Shown: positions 9,155 through 17,513, counted from the stretch's first letter. The stretch is DNA of 64,000 nt from CAYTZH01 sp964442285 (GCA_964442285.1 CAYTZH010000008.1:62001-126000); one strand, 5' to 3'. Numbers and translations: made by a program. Notes: generated by a model not told the origin, from the letters alone.

Positions 9155-9940
9155 TCAGGCGACCTGGCCGCCGTCGAGGGTCAGGGCCGCGCCGGTGACG
9201 AAGCGGGCCTCGTCCGAGGCGAGCCAGGCCATGGCCCCGGCCACCTCGGCCGGTCTGGCCATGCGCGGCATCAGGGGCGTCATCCGGGCGAGCAGGCGCT
9301 GGTCCGCGCCTTCCGGGGGCACGAAGCTGCGCGCCATGGGCGTGTCCACCGCGCCGGGACAGACGCAGTTCACGCGCACCCTGCGACGCGCGTACTCCAC
9401 GGCGAGGGCCCGGGTGAGCTGAACCACCCCGCCCTTGGAGGCGCAGTAGGCCGCCGCATAGGCGATCCCCTGAAGCCCCGCCGTCGAGGCCACGTTCACC
9501 ACGCTGCCGCGGCTCTCGCGCAGATGCGGAAGCGCGGCCTGGCACAGGTAGAAGGTGCCGGAGAGGTTCACGTCGAGGACCCGGCGCCAGTCCGCCACGG
9601 CCATCGACTCGGTGTTGGCGTACACGGCCACGCCCGCCACGTTGCCCAGCACGTCGAGTCGGCCGTGGTCCCCGACGCAGGCGTCGATCGCCGCGCGGCA
9701 GGCGTCGGCATCGGTCACGTCGAGCCGAAGGGCGCGGGCTTCGGAGCCGCTCGCCCGCACCGCAGCGGCGGTCGCCTCGGCGCCGTCTTCCGCGAGGTCG
9801 GCACACAGCAGCGTGGCGCCTTCCAGACCGAGGCGCTCGGCGCAGGCGCGCCCGATGCCCGAGGCGGCGCCGCTCACGAAGGCTACGCGCCCGGCGAAGC
9901 GCCGGGCGGGATCCGGAGAGGGCGGAGGAGAGGCCGACAT
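9155..9940 (-). CDS. SDR-family NAD(P)-dependent oxidoreductase
   Basis: This 261-residue classical short-chain dehydrogenase has the nucleotide loop SGAASGIG near residue 17, the NVAG-type segment GNVAGVA, and catalytic Ser in NVASTAG followed by AAYCASKGG (Y-x-x-x-K). It ends with the SDEARFVTGAALTLDGG strand common to FabG-like enzymes. ATG at 9940 is preferred; an in-frame TTG at 9958 would add six residues. The substrate is unknown, and given the many acyl-CoA genes nearby a hydroxyacyl or alcohol substrate is plausible. Confidence 0.9.
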   Translation of the reverse strand: MSASPPPSPDPARRFAGRVAFVSGAASGIGRACAERLGLEGATLLCADLAEDGAEATAAAVRASGSEARALRLDVTDADACRAAIDACVGDHGRLDVLGNVAGVAVYANTESMAVADWRRVLDVNLSGTFYLCQAALPHLRESRGSVVNVASTAGLQGIAYAAAYCASKGGVVQLTRALAVEYARRRVRVNCVCPGAVDTPMARSFVPPEGADQRLLARMTPLMPRMARPAEVAGAMAWLASDEARFVTGAALTLDGGQVA

Positions 9941-10006
9941 GGGCGGCCGAGGGTGCAACAGGCTCGGGCACCGCTCAAACGGCTCCGCGCGCTCCGCGGT
10001 CGGCGC

Positions 10007-10810
10007 TCAGCCGTCGGAGGCGGGCACCTGGGCCAGCAGCGCGAGGCGCTCGCGGCTCGACACCACGACCCCGCCGGGCTCTTCCACGGTGATCGCGAAG
10101 AGCACGGCCCGGCTCACGGGCAGCACGGCACGGATCGGAACGACCGTCTCGCCGTCGGGCCCCACGTCGAAGACGCCGCCGTCGACCGGGTAGCGCTCGT
10201 CCCGCTCCGCGTCGAAGACCCATAGCTGATACTGCTGTTCCGACGGGTCGTTGGGAGCCATTCCCCGAAAACGCATGAAGCCGGCCTGAAGGCCGTCGCT
10301 CCAGACCACCTCGCCCGCGGCAGCGCTCCCGGTGGGGTCCCCGCCCGGGCTCCAGGCCAGCTCGACCCGATCCGGCGCCTCGGCGACCTGCCGCCACCGC
10401 GGCTCCGCGGGCGGTGGCGCCGGCGTGAGCTCCGACTGGAGGAACACGGTCAGGGCGAGCGCGAGACAGGCGACCGCCACCGCCCAGGGCAGCGCCTGCA
10501 GCGCGGGCCGGCGCGAAGGACGGCGGGGCGCCGCGGATCGGCCCCCTCCCCGTGCTGCCGCTCCCGGGTTCACCAGCGACGCCGCCTGCCGCTCCACCTG
10601 CGCCCGCAGCTCGGCGGGCATCGGCTCGGGCGCCTCGTCGGCACCCAGGACCAGATCGACGGCCGCGGCGGCGCGGTCGAAGGCCGACGAGTCCTCGTCG
10701 GGGAAGGCGTCCAGCAGGCCCAGGAGCTCTGCGAACTCCCCGGGCGACAGGGGCTGGGTGGCCCGGTCCGAGAGGAGCTCGCGGAGTCGCTCGCGCTGCT
10801 CGGCACTCAT
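10007..10810 (-). CDS. Anti-sigma factor (RskA-like), membrane anchored
   Basis: This 267-residue protein has a cytoplasmic, Asp/Glu-rich N-terminal domain (about 1-70), a basic Arg/Pro stretch, one membrane segment (about 100-123, PWAVAVACLALALTVFLQS) and an extracytoplasmic beta-rich C-terminal domain (GEVVWSDGLQAGFMRFRGM, YQLWVFDAERDERYPVDGG). The YQLWVFD part matches the anti-sigma-K domain. Its start overlaps the ECF sigma gene stop in ATGA, the usual coupling for sigma/anti-sigma pairs. No zinc HxxxCxxC motif is visible. It probably holds the sigma factor at the membrane until a surface signal is sensed. Confidence 0.85.
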   Translation of the reverse strand: MSAEQRERLRELLSDRATQPLSPGEFAELLGLLDAFPDEDSSAFDRAAAAVDLVLGADEAPEPMPAELRAQVERQAASLVNPGAAARGGGRSAAPRRPSRRPALQALPWAVAVACLALALTVFLQSELTPAPPPAEPRWRQVAEAPDRVELAWSPGGDPTGSAAAGEVVWSDGLQAGFMRFRGMAPNDPSEQQYQLWVFDAERDERYPVDGGVFDVGPDGETVVPIRAVLPVSRAVLFAITVEEPGGVVVSSRERLALLAQVPASDG

Positions 10811-11352
10811 GCCGAGCCCTCCCCCGCCACGCCCAGCGCCTGGCGCACCCGCATCAGGCCTCGCCGACTGTGGGACTTCACGGTGCCCAGCGGGAGGCCC
10901 GTGCGCGCGGCGATCTCCTGGTGGCTGAGGCCTTCGCGCACGGCGAGGGTCAGCACGCGCCGCGGATCCGGCGGCAGCGTCTCGATGACCGCACGCACCC
11001 GAGCGAGGTCGGCCTCCCGCTCGGCAACGGGCGAGACCGTCCGCTCGGCGCCCGCCTCCATCGGCTCGGTGCGGGGCCGACGGGCCGCGCGTCGCAGCCG
11101 GTCGATCAGGCGCCGACGCGCCAGCGTCGCGACGAAGGTCACCTCGCTGCCGCGCTCCGGATCGAAGCGCGCGGCCGAGCGCCACACCTCCACGAAGATC
11201 TCCTGGACGGCGTCCTCGGCCTCGCTGCGATCGGGACAGAAACGCCGCGCCAGCGACCAGACCAGGCCGCCATAGCGATCGAGGCAGTCCTTGACTGCGG
11301 CGGAGTCACCCCGGGCGATGCGCTCGAGCACGGGCGAGCTCACCTCCTGCAT
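10807..11352 (-). CDS. ECF-type RNA polymerase sigma factor
   Basis: This 181-residue protein has region 2 at about 18-85 (YGGLVWSLARRFCPDRSEAE, DAVQEIFVEVWRSAARFDPE) and region 4 at about 120-170 (LPPDPRRVLTLAVREGLSHQ, EIAARTGLPLGTVKSHSRRG). ATG at 11352 gives the usual ECF length. A CGTCTA hexamer, a frequent ECF minus-10 element, lies on the minus strand at 11380-11385, 28 nt upstream of the start; no clear minus-35 was found. The gene is coupled to the anti-sigma gene by ATGA and is divergent from the PEP-CTERM gene, its most obvious candidate target. Confidence 0.92.
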   Translation of the reverse strand: MQEVSSPVLERIARGDSAAVKDCLDRYGGLVWSLARRFCPDRSEAEDAVQEIFVEVWRSAARFDPERGSEVTFVATLARRRLIDRLRRAARRPRTEPMEAGAERTVSPVAEREADLARVRAVIETLPPDPRRVLTLAVREGLSHQEIAARTGLPLGTVKSHSRRGLMRVRQALGVAGEGSA

Positions 11353-11488
11353 GTCCGGAATCTGATCACGGTCGGAGCCTAGACGATGCGCGGCGGTGTA
11401 CCAGCCGGACGCTGACACCTTTCTCGCAGAACGCCCACTTCCCGAGACAAGGGCGGGCAGCATTCCCCAATCCAAGGAGAATGCGGTC

Positions 11489-12157
11489 ATGCCCTCGTTT
11501 CGTTTGCGAGCGCTGGCAGCGAGCGTCTTCGCTGCAACTCTCGGACTGTCTTCGAATGCCCACGCCGTCGCCGTGATCGGCGACCAGACCAGCGTCCTCG
11601 TCACCGGGCTCGATGCACTCACCGGCCTCGGCGTGACGGTGAGCGGACTGGACGACGCGATCGTCGCGCCCGACAATGTCGGTCGGGTGGAGGCCATCTT
11701 CCCGATCACCGGGGGCGACCTGGTGGGCATCCTGGGCACCATCGAGCACGACAACAGCGGCCTGCGCCTCTCGGCGGGCGGCACCGACGTCGACGTGGAG
11801 AACTTCCTGATCGACACCAACCGCTTCGTGCTGAGCGCCGACCTCTCGGTGGACGGAGGCGCCGCGGGCAGCCTGGATCTGTTCGACCTCGGGAGCTGCT
11901 TCGACCTGGCGACGACCGCCGACGCCTGTATCGACGGCGACGGCAGTCTGCTGCTGCAGGGATTCCGGCTCACCCTCACCTCGGCTGCGGTCGGCGCCCT
12001 CGAGGGCGTCTTCGGGCCGCTCCCGCTCCCCACGACCCAGATCGGCGTGGCGTCCGTCGACGCGCGGGTCCCCGAGCCGGCGCCCATGGCCCTCCTCGGA
12101 CTGGGCCTGCTCGGGCTCGGCCTCGCGGGTGGGCCGCGGTCGATGCGCCAACGCTGA
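11489..12157 (+). CDS. PEP-CTERM-type secreted protein
   Basis: This 222-residue protein has a Sec signal peptide (MPSFRLRALAASVFAATLGL, cleavage near SNAHA-VAV), a 165-residue beta-rich extracellular domain with few charged repeats and two cysteines (LGSCFD, DACIDG). Its C-terminal tail is VPEPAPMALLGLGLLGLGLA followed by GGPRSMRQR, the PEP motif, hydrophobic helix and basic end recognised by exosortases. ATG at 11489 is preceded by AAGGAGA at 8 nt spacing. The mature domain is not recognisable. No exosortase gene lies in the window. It is divergent from the ECF sigma/anti-sigma operon. Confidence 0.8.
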   Translation: MPSFRLRALAASVFAATLGLSSNAHAVAVIGDQTSVLVTGLDALTGLGVTVSGLDDAIVAPDNVGRVEAIFPITGGDLVGILGTIEHDNSGLRLSAGGTDVDVENFLIDTNRFVLSADLSVDGGAAGSLDLFDLGSCFDLATTADACIDGDGSLLLQGFRLTLTSAAVGALEGVFGPLPLPTTQIGVASVDARVPEPAPMALLGLGLLGLGLAGGPRSMRQR

Positions 12158-12180
12158 CTCCTGCCGGGAACGCCGGTGAC

Positions 12181-12214
12181 GTTCGCGGTCGGGAAGGACT
12201 TCCCGACCGCGAAC
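12181..12214 (+). terminator. Perfect 15-bp stem hairpin after the PEP-CTERM gene
   Basis: GTTCGCGGTCGGGAA (12181-12195) is followed by the 4-nt loop GGAC and the exact reverse complement (12200-12214). It begins 24 nt after the stop of the PEP-CTERM gene and precedes the convergent acyl-CoA dehydrogenase gene, so a bidirectional transcription stop is the simplest role. There is no T-tract on either side. The rest of the 12158-12378 gap shows nothing recognisable. Confidence 0.55.
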
Positions 12215-12378
12215 GCGCCGGCACCCTGGGCGGGCAGCATGTTCGCCGACGCGCATCGCGACCGGGAAGCCCCTACGGCGCCGCTTCTCGCGGACACACG
12301 CTAGGGGTTCGGAGCGCGGGGCCAGCCGGATGCAGCAGCGCGCGCGGGGGGCGCGGTCGGGAGGACGTCAGGATCGCG

Positions 12379-13500
12379 TCAGCGTCGGCCGCCGAGGCCC
12401 AGCTCCTGCTTGGCGACGACGCCGCGCATGACCTCCGAGGTGCCGCCCCCGATGGTCTCCCACAGGCTCTGTCGCCAGAGGGTGTTGATGCGACAGCCGT
12501 CGGCGAGCGAATCGGGCCCGCCGAAGCACATGGCCGCGCGGGCGATCTCCTGGGAGACGAGGCTCTGCACCACTTTGTTGGCCGCGGCCTCGGCGACCCC
12601 GGGCCGGCCCTTCCGCATGGCATCGAGCACGCGCAGGCTGTGCATCTCGCCCTCCCGCACGCGGACGGCGAGATCGGCCAGGCTGCGGCGCACCTCGGGG
12701 TCGCGGTCGAGGGTCCGCTCGCGCAGCCACGCGGCCACCTCCTCCAGGTCGCGTCGCAGCCGTTTCGGCGGGAACTGGATGTGGCGCTCGTCGGCCAGGG
12801 CCTCGGCCATGATCTTCCAGGCGCCGTTCTCGGGACCGATCCGATCCTCCACCGGGACCTCGACGCCGTCGAGATGGATCTCGTTGAGCTGGTCTCCGTC
12901 CAGGGTCGGCAGGGGGGCGACCGTGACCCCCGGCGCATCCAGTGGCACCGCGAAGAGCGAGAGCCCGGCCCCGCGGCTCTCCTGGCTGCCGGTCCGCGCC
13001 AGGAGCCACAGCAGATCCATGTCCTGGGCGTAGGACTGCCAGCACTTCTGGCCGGTGATCGCGTAGCGATCACCCCGCCGCTCGGCCCGGCAGCGGGCAC
13101 TCGCCAGGTCGGAGCCGGCCTCGGGCTCCGAGTAGCCCAGGGAGAAGTGCAGCTCTCCGCTCCGGATCCCCGGCAGGAAGCGGCGCTTCTGGTCGGCGCT
13201 GCCGTAGCGAAGCAGCGTCTTGGCGACGATCCCCGAGGAGAGCGGATTGCGGGCCGCGCGGGCGTAGGCCAGCTCGTCCCACAGGATGAACTCGCAGACG
13301 ATGGAGCGGCCGAGGCCGCCCTCCCCCGCCGGCCAGGTGAGCGCGAGCCAGCCGCGCTCGCCGAGCGCCCGGAAGAGCGCCTTGACCTCGGCCCAGCGAT
13401 GGCCCTGGCAGAAGAAGCCGTCGACGTGCTGCCAGTCGGCGAGGAAGGCCACCACCTCCGCGCGGAAGGCCTCCTCGTCGGGCGCGAAGCGGACGTTCAC
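12379..13500 (-). CDS. Acyl-CoA dehydrogenase family protein
   Basis: This 373-residue full-length ACAD has LGYSEPEAGSDLAS (FAD-binding region, near residue 125), GQKCWQSYAQDMDLLWLLAR, the LNEIHLDGVEVP strand and a C-terminal GGGTSEVMRGVVAKQELGL arm. MAEALADERHI carries an acidic residue at the position of the catalytic base found in related FadE-type enzymes. It likely oxidises an acyl-CoA to the 2-enoyl form. It is the last gene of a five-gene leftward operon, 28 bp after the enoyl-CoA hydratase gene. Substrate unknown. Confidence 0.9.
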   Translation of the reverse strand: MNVRFAPDEEAFRAEVVAFLADWQHVDGFFCQGHRWAEVKALFRALGERGWLALTWPAGEGGLGRSIVCEFILWDELAYARAARNPLSSGIVAKTLLRYGSADQKRRFLPGIRSGELHFSLGYSEPEAGSDLASARCRAERRGDRYAITGQKCWQSYAQDMDLLWLLARTGSQESRGAGLSLFAVPLDAPGVTVAPLPTLDGDQLNEIHLDGVEVPVEDRIGPENGAWKIMAEALADERHIQFPPKRLRRDLEEVAAWLRERTLDRDPEVRRSLADLAVRVREGEMHSLRVLDAMRKGRPGVAEAAANKVVQSLVSQEIARAAMCFGGPDSLADGCRINTLWRQSLWETIGGGTSEVMRGVVAKQELGLGGRR

Positions 13501-13528
13501 GCGTCCTCCCCGTTCGCCGGACGCGGCT

Positions 13529-14356
13529 TCACGCGTCCTCCCCGTCTCCCGTGCGGGCGTTCGGATCCGGGTTCCAGCGCGGCGCGCGCTTCTCGGCGAA
13601 GGCCCGCGGCCCCTCGGCGAAGTCGGGATGCATCCAGTGCAGCCGCAGCAGCGCCCACGCCTGCTCCAGGGCGTCGGCGTAGCCGAGCTCCAGGGCGCCC
13701 CAGACAGCCTGCTTGGAGAGGGCCATGGCCTGGGGCGAGTTCTGCTTGAGGACGTCGGCCAGCTCGCGGGCCCGCCCGAGCAGCTCCGCCGGCGTGGCCA
13801 CCAGCTCGTCCACCAGGCCCAGGGCGTAGGCCCGCTCGGCGGGCATCCGGTAGTGGCGGCCGAGCAGGGTCATGCGCAGGGCCGCGCCCAGGGGCAGCCG
13901 CTTGGCGAGCCCCACGTTCTCGAGCGCACCCACCATGCCCACGTTGACGTGGCTGTCCATGAAGGCGGCGTTCCCGCTGGCCAGCACGATGTCGCTGTCG
14001 ACCACGAAGTGGAGGCCGCCCCCCACGCAGAGGCCATTGACCGCGCAGAGCACGGGCTTCCAGACCCGGTTCTGGTGCGGCGACCAGTGCACCGCGTCGG
14101 CCAGCGGCCGGTTCGCGAACACCTCCTCGGCCTCGTCGCTCTCGGCCTCGGCCACGTCGAAGCCGGTGCAGAAGTGGCGCTCGCCCGCCGCGGTCACGAT
14201 CGCGACGCGCACGTCCCGGTTCTCGCGCACGTCGGCCCAGATCTCGCGGAACATGCGCTGCATGGCGGGCGCCAGGCTGTTGCCGCGCTCGGGCCGATCG
14301 AGGGTGATCGTGGCGGTGCCGTCGTCGATCTCGTAGCGGACGCCTCGCAGCTGCAT
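13529..14356 (-). CDS. Enoyl-CoA hydratase/isomerase family protein
   Basis: This 275-residue crotonase-fold protein shows LDRPERGNSLAP, FCTGFDVAEAE (CoA/oxyanion strand) and PVLCAVNGLCVGGGLHFVVD, with the oxyanion-hole Gly. SHVNVGMVGALENVG occupies the position that carries catalytic Glu in true hydratases, where only one acidic residue (E of GALEN) remains. It may therefore be a hydratase, isomerase or other crotonase. The ATG is 11 bp after the preceding acyl-CoA dehydrogenase gene, within an operon of ACADs. Confidence 0.88.
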   Translation of the reverse strand: MQLRGVRYEIDDGTATITLDRPERGNSLAPAMQRMFREIWADVRENRDVRVAIVTAAGERHFCTGFDVAEAESDEAEEVFANRPLADAVHWSPHQNRVWKPVLCAVNGLCVGGGLHFVVDSDIVLASGNAAFMDSHVNVGMVGALENVGLAKRLPLGAALRMTLLGRHYRMPAERAYALGLVDELVATPAELLGRARELADVLKQNSPQAMALSKQAVWGALELGYADALEQAWALLRLHWMHPDFAEGPRAFAEKRAPRWNPDPNARTGDGEDA

Positions 14357-14367
14357 GTCCCCTCCGG

Positions 14368-15309
14368 CTAGGCCTCCCAGGCTTCCAGCACCGCCGCCCG
14401 CGCCTCGGCGCCCCGGGGGTCGGGCGGCTGGGCCGCCAGCTGGAGCAGGCGGCGCGAAACGTGGAAGGCGGGCCCCTCCAGGGTGATGCCCACCGCCCCG
14501 AAGAGCTGATGACACGTGTGTGCGACGTCCACCGCGGCGCGCGACGCCGACAGGCGCGCCGCCGCCGCCTCGGCCCGTACGCCCGGGCCCCCGGCGTCCC
14601 AGGCCGCCGCCGCCGACCGCGCCAGCAGCGCCGCCACGTCCACGGCCATGGCGCAGTCGGCCAGCGGGTGGGCCACGGCCTGGAACTCGCCGATGGCCCG
14701 ACCGAACTGGCGTCGCGAGCGGGCGTGCTCGGCGGTGTCGTCCACCAGGCGACGGGCGGCGGCTGCGGCGTAGGCGGCCAGGGCCAGGTCGTGGAGCGCG
14801 AAGGCGCGCTCCGCGTCGCCCAGCTCGGCCTCCCGCTCGAGGGCGACCCGTCCCCAGGGCTCGCCGCCCAGGGTGCCCACCGGCTCGATGGCGGCGGCCG
14901 GTCGCGCGCGCCAGACCCGCGCGCCGTCGCTCTCGAGGAAGACCCGGGCCAGGGGCGCCCAGGGCAGGAGCGGCGGCGATCCGACCGAGACCAGCGCCGC
15001 CCCGGCCACGATCGGCGCCCGCGCCTCCGCGTCGAGCAGCTGTGCGGCCAGGAAGGTCGCCGGCAGCGGGCCCGGAAACACCGCGCGACCCAGGGACTCC
15101 AGCGCGGCCACGAGCTCGCACGCGCCGCCCTCCCCGTCCTCCGTGCAGAGCCCGAGGATCCCGAGCTCGGCGAGCTCGACCCAGAGCGCCTGCGGAAAGG
15201 CGTCGGCGCTGCGCCGAACCGCCGCGTCGTCGCAGCGGTCGCGGCAGAAGCTGGTCAGGGCATCGGCGATGGCCCGCTGGGCATCGTCGAGGTCGAGGTC
15301 CAGGCTCAC
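14368..15309 (-). CDS. Acyl-CoA dehydrogenase family protein, short subunit
   Basis: This 313-residue ACAD is about 60 residues shorter than a standard enzyme. The N-terminal helical domain (DDAQRAIADALTSFCRDRCD) and the C-terminal domain with RSRRQFGRAIGEFQAVAHPL are clear. The middle beta domain is degenerate and lacks a full SEPEAGSD-like FAD loop. In the steroid side-chain enzymes of Mycobacterium (FadE28/FadE29 type, heterotetramers), one subunit is likewise incomplete. A non-catalytic partner of a neighbouring full-length ACAD is inferred. Its GTG start overlaps the previous stop (GTGA). Confidence 0.82.
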   Translation of the reverse strand: MSLDLDLDDAQRAIADALTSFCRDRCDDAAVRRSADAFPQALWVELAELGILGLCTEDGEGGACELVAALESLGRAVFPGPLPATFLAAQLLDAEARAPIVAGAALVSVGSPPLLPWAPLARVFLESDGARVWRARPAAAIEPVGTLGGEPWGRVALEREAELGDAERAFALHDLALAAYAAAAARRLVDDTAEHARSRRQFGRAIGEFQAVAHPLADCAMAVDVAALLARSAAAAWDAGGPGVRAEAAAARLSASRAAVDVAHTCHQLFGAVGITLEGPAFHVSRRLLQLAAQPPDPRGAEARAAVLEAWEA

Positions 15310-16238
15310 GAGGGCGACCAGCGCGCACGCGCCACCGCGCGCCGATGTCCGGCCAGCCCGCCGAGCTCGAGGCGCAGGCCCTGGAGCCGCATGCTCCAGA
15401 CGTGGAGGTCGTGCTCCCGGGTGAAGCCCATGGAGCCCGTGAACTGGTGCATGTCCGTGAAGACCCGCTGGGCCGCCGCCGTGGCGTGGGCGGCCGCAGC
15501 CGCAGCGGCCTCGGCCGGCGCCTCGCGGTGGGCCGCCTCGTAGGTGAGCCAGCGACTGCCCTCGACCCAGACCGCGCACTCTGCCATGCGATGCTGCACG
15601 CCCTGGAAGGAGCCGATCGCCTTCCCGAACTGCCGCCGGCCCGTGACGTAGGCGACGGTCACGTCGAGGCAGGCCTGCATGCAGCCCACCAGCTCGGCGG
15701 CCAGGGCCACGCGCCACCAGGCCCGCAGGCGCTCGCCGGCGCCGGGGCCCAGGTCCTGGCCCGCACGCTCGACCGCGGCGCCGAGCCGACCGACCGGATC
15801 GCCGAAGTTCGAGCGCACCGGCTCGCGATCGCCGCCCTCCACCGGAACCGCCCGGGCGCGCTCGCCGTCGAGCACCAGCAAGGTGCGGGCGTGGGCGCCG
15901 AACCGGATCGGGGTCGTCTGGCCCGCCTCGGCGATCGCCACCGGACCCGCGAGGCGTCGGCCCGCCAGCTTCGGTGCCACGAGGAGATCGGCCCCCGCCG
16001 CCACCACGCCCGCGGCCTTCGCGACGGCCTCCACCGCCAGCACGGCCTCGAGGGCGCCGGTCTCCTCCACCAGCGCCAGCTCGTTGAAGCCCGCCTCGGC
16101 GAGCGCCTCGTCGAGGAGGCTGTCCACCTCGGACTTGGCCGCGAGCTCGATGGCCCGGGCCGAGCCCGCGTGGCGCGCGAGCAGCTGTCCCAGGGCCTCG
16201 AGGATCGCCCGCTGGTCGTCGTGGAGCTCGAAGTCCAC
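15306..16238 (-). CDS. Acyl-CoA dehydrogenase family protein, short subunit
   Basis: This 310-residue protein begins MDFELHDDQRAILEALGQLL, with the ACAD N-terminal domain, and has the C-terminal VTGRRQFGKAIGSFQGVQHRM and FTGSMGFTREHDLHVWSMRL segments. The middle domain is reduced, as in the adjacent 14368 gene. Two short ACADs in a row beside two full-length ones suggest two alpha/beta heteromers or one mixed complex. The GTG start lies 3 bp after the full-length ACAD gene, so translation is probably coupled. Confidence 0.82.
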   Translation of the reverse strand: MDFELHDDQRAILEALGQLLARHAGSARAIELAAKSEVDSLLDEALAEAGFNELALVEETGALEAVLAVEAVAKAAGVVAAGADLLVAPKLAGRRLAGPVAIAEAGQTTPIRFGAHARTLLVLDGERARAVPVEGGDREPVRSNFGDPVGRLGAAVERAGQDLGPGAGERLRAWWRVALAAELVGCMQACLDVTVAYVTGRRQFGKAIGSFQGVQHRMAECAVWVEGSRWLTYEAAHREAPAEAAAAAAAHATAAAQRVFTDMHQFTGSMGFTREHDLHVWSMRLQGLRLELGGLAGHRRAVARARWSPS

Positions 16239-16241
16239 ACC

Positions 16242-17393
16242 CTACTCCCGCGGCAGCCCGAGAAAGCGCGAGGCCACCAGGTTCATCTGGATCTCGGTGG
16301 CCCCGATGGCGACCCCCGCGGTCATGGCCATGCGGAAGTGGGCGTCGGCGGGGCTGCCGTACTCGAGGGCCTCGGCGCCGAAGATCTCGAGGGCCAGCTC
16401 CGAGACCACCCGCTCCGCCAGGGTGCCCGCGATCCGCACCACGTTGGCGTCGGCCGTGGGCGGCTGCCCCTTCTCGCGCTGGTCGATCACCTTGTAGGTG
16501 AGCAGGCGCGCGGCCTCGCAGGCGGTGCGGGCCTCGCCGAGCTTCTCGAGCAGGGTGGTGTCGTCGAGCAGGCCGCGGGCGCGGGCGGCCTCCGCGAGCC
16601 GGTCCAGCATCAGCGCCGCGCGGGCGTAGCGGGCCGCGCCCACCCGCTCGTACTGCAGCGCGTAGGACGCGATCTCCCAGCCCTGGCCCTCGTCGCCCAG
16701 CAGGCAGTCCGCGGGCACGCGCACGTCATCGAAGAAGACCTCGTGGAAGTAGCGCTCGCCCACCACCGAGGGGATCTCCCGCACCTCGATGCCGGGCAGG
16801 TCCATCGGCAGCAGCAGGACCGACATGCCGCGGTGACGCTTGGAGTCCGGGTCCGTGCGGCAGAGCAGGAAGCAGAACTGGGCGTGGTTGACGTAGGAGG
16901 TCCAGATCTTGGAGCCGTTCACGGTGTAGTGCGCCCCGTCGGGATCCCGCAGCGCCAGGGTGCGCAGGGCCACCAGGTCCGAGCCGGCCTCGGGCTCCGA
17001 GAAGCCCTGGCACCAGAAGACCTGCCCCGACGAGATCCGGGGCAGGTGCGCCGCCTTCTGGGCCTCGCTCCCGAAGCGCATGATCGTGGGCCCGATCCAG
17101 TTGACGTTCATGTACTGGGGCCCGCGCGGCTCGCCCCGGGACCACATCTCCTCGCCGAGGATCGCGTGGCGCCAGGAGGTGGCATCGCGGCCGCCGTAGG
17201 CGGCGGGCCAGTTCTGGGTGAGCCAGCCGCGCTCGGCGAGGCGGGCGCAGAAGCCGCGGGAGAAGTCGACCTGGGCCTCGGATCCGGGCCCGCCCTTGGC
17301 GATCTCGTCCCAGTCTTCCGGCAGCTGGGCATCGAGGAAGGCCACGAGCTCGCGGCGGAAGGCCTCGTCCTCGGCAGACCAGTCGAACTCCAC
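16242..17393 (-). CDS. Acyl-CoA dehydrogenase, full-length catalytic subunit
   Basis: This 383-residue ACAD has FSEPEAGSDLVALRT, VNGSKIWTSYVNHAQF, VFFDDVRVPADCLLGDEGQG and the helix ASYALQYERVGAARYARAAL, whose Glu fits the catalytic base of FadE enzymes. The C-terminus has GAEALEYGSPADAHFRMAMT, the usual FAD/tetramer segment. It is the first gene of the leftward operon and is divergent from an acyl-CoA synthetase across a 120-bp promoter region. Its closest architectural match is the large subunit of heteromeric steroid or fatty side-chain dehydrogenases. The substrate is unproven. Confidence 0.92.
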   Translation of the reverse strand: MEFDWSAEDEAFRRELVAFLDAQLPEDWDEIAKGGPGSEAQVDFSRGFCARLAERGWLTQNWPAAYGGRDATSWRHAILGEEMWSRGEPRGPQYMNVNWIGPTIMRFGSEAQKAAHLPRISSGQVFWCQGFSEPEAGSDLVALRTLALRDPDGAHYTVNGSKIWTSYVNHAQFCFLLCRTDPDSKRHRGMSVLLLPMDLPGIEVREIPSVVGERYFHEVFFDDVRVPADCLLGDEGQGWEIASYALQYERVGAARYARAALMLDRLAEAARARGLLDDTTLLEKLGEARTACEAARLLTYKVIDQREKGQPPTADANVVRIAGTLAERVVSELALEIFGAEALEYGSPADAHFRMAMTAGVAIGATEIQMNLVASRFLGLPRE

Positions 17394-17411
17394 GAGGACC
17401 TCCTCGAAAAC

Positions 17412-17426
17412 CTGACGCTATGTCAG
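17412..17426. promoter_or_regulatory. Inverted repeat between divergent acyl-CoA operons
   Basis: CTGAC-GCTAT-GTCAG is a 5+5 inverted repeat in the 120-bp gap between the ACAD operon start (17393) and the acyl-CoA synthetase start (17514). The spacing and A/T-richer flanks fit a TetR-family operator that could control both directions, and a tetR gene lies 1.7 kb downstream. It differs in sequence from the long palindrome at 19144, so a shared regulator is not shown. Confidence 0.4.
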
Positions 17427-17430
17427 ATAA

Positions 17431-17474
17431 GATGGAGCGGCAAGCGCGTCCGGATGGAGCGGCAAGCGCGTCCG
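17431..17474. repeat. Two exact 22-bp tandem copies
   Basis: A 22-bp unit beginning GATGGAGCGGCAAGCG occurs twice with no gap (17431-17452 and 17453-17474). It lies in the leader of the acyl-CoA synthetase gene, just after the inverted repeat at 17412. It may be a slippage duplication or a doubled protein-binding site. Confidence 0.85.
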
Positions 17475-17513
17475 CCCCTGCCGACGCCGGGCCCCGGCCC
17501 CAGGAGAGCGCCC

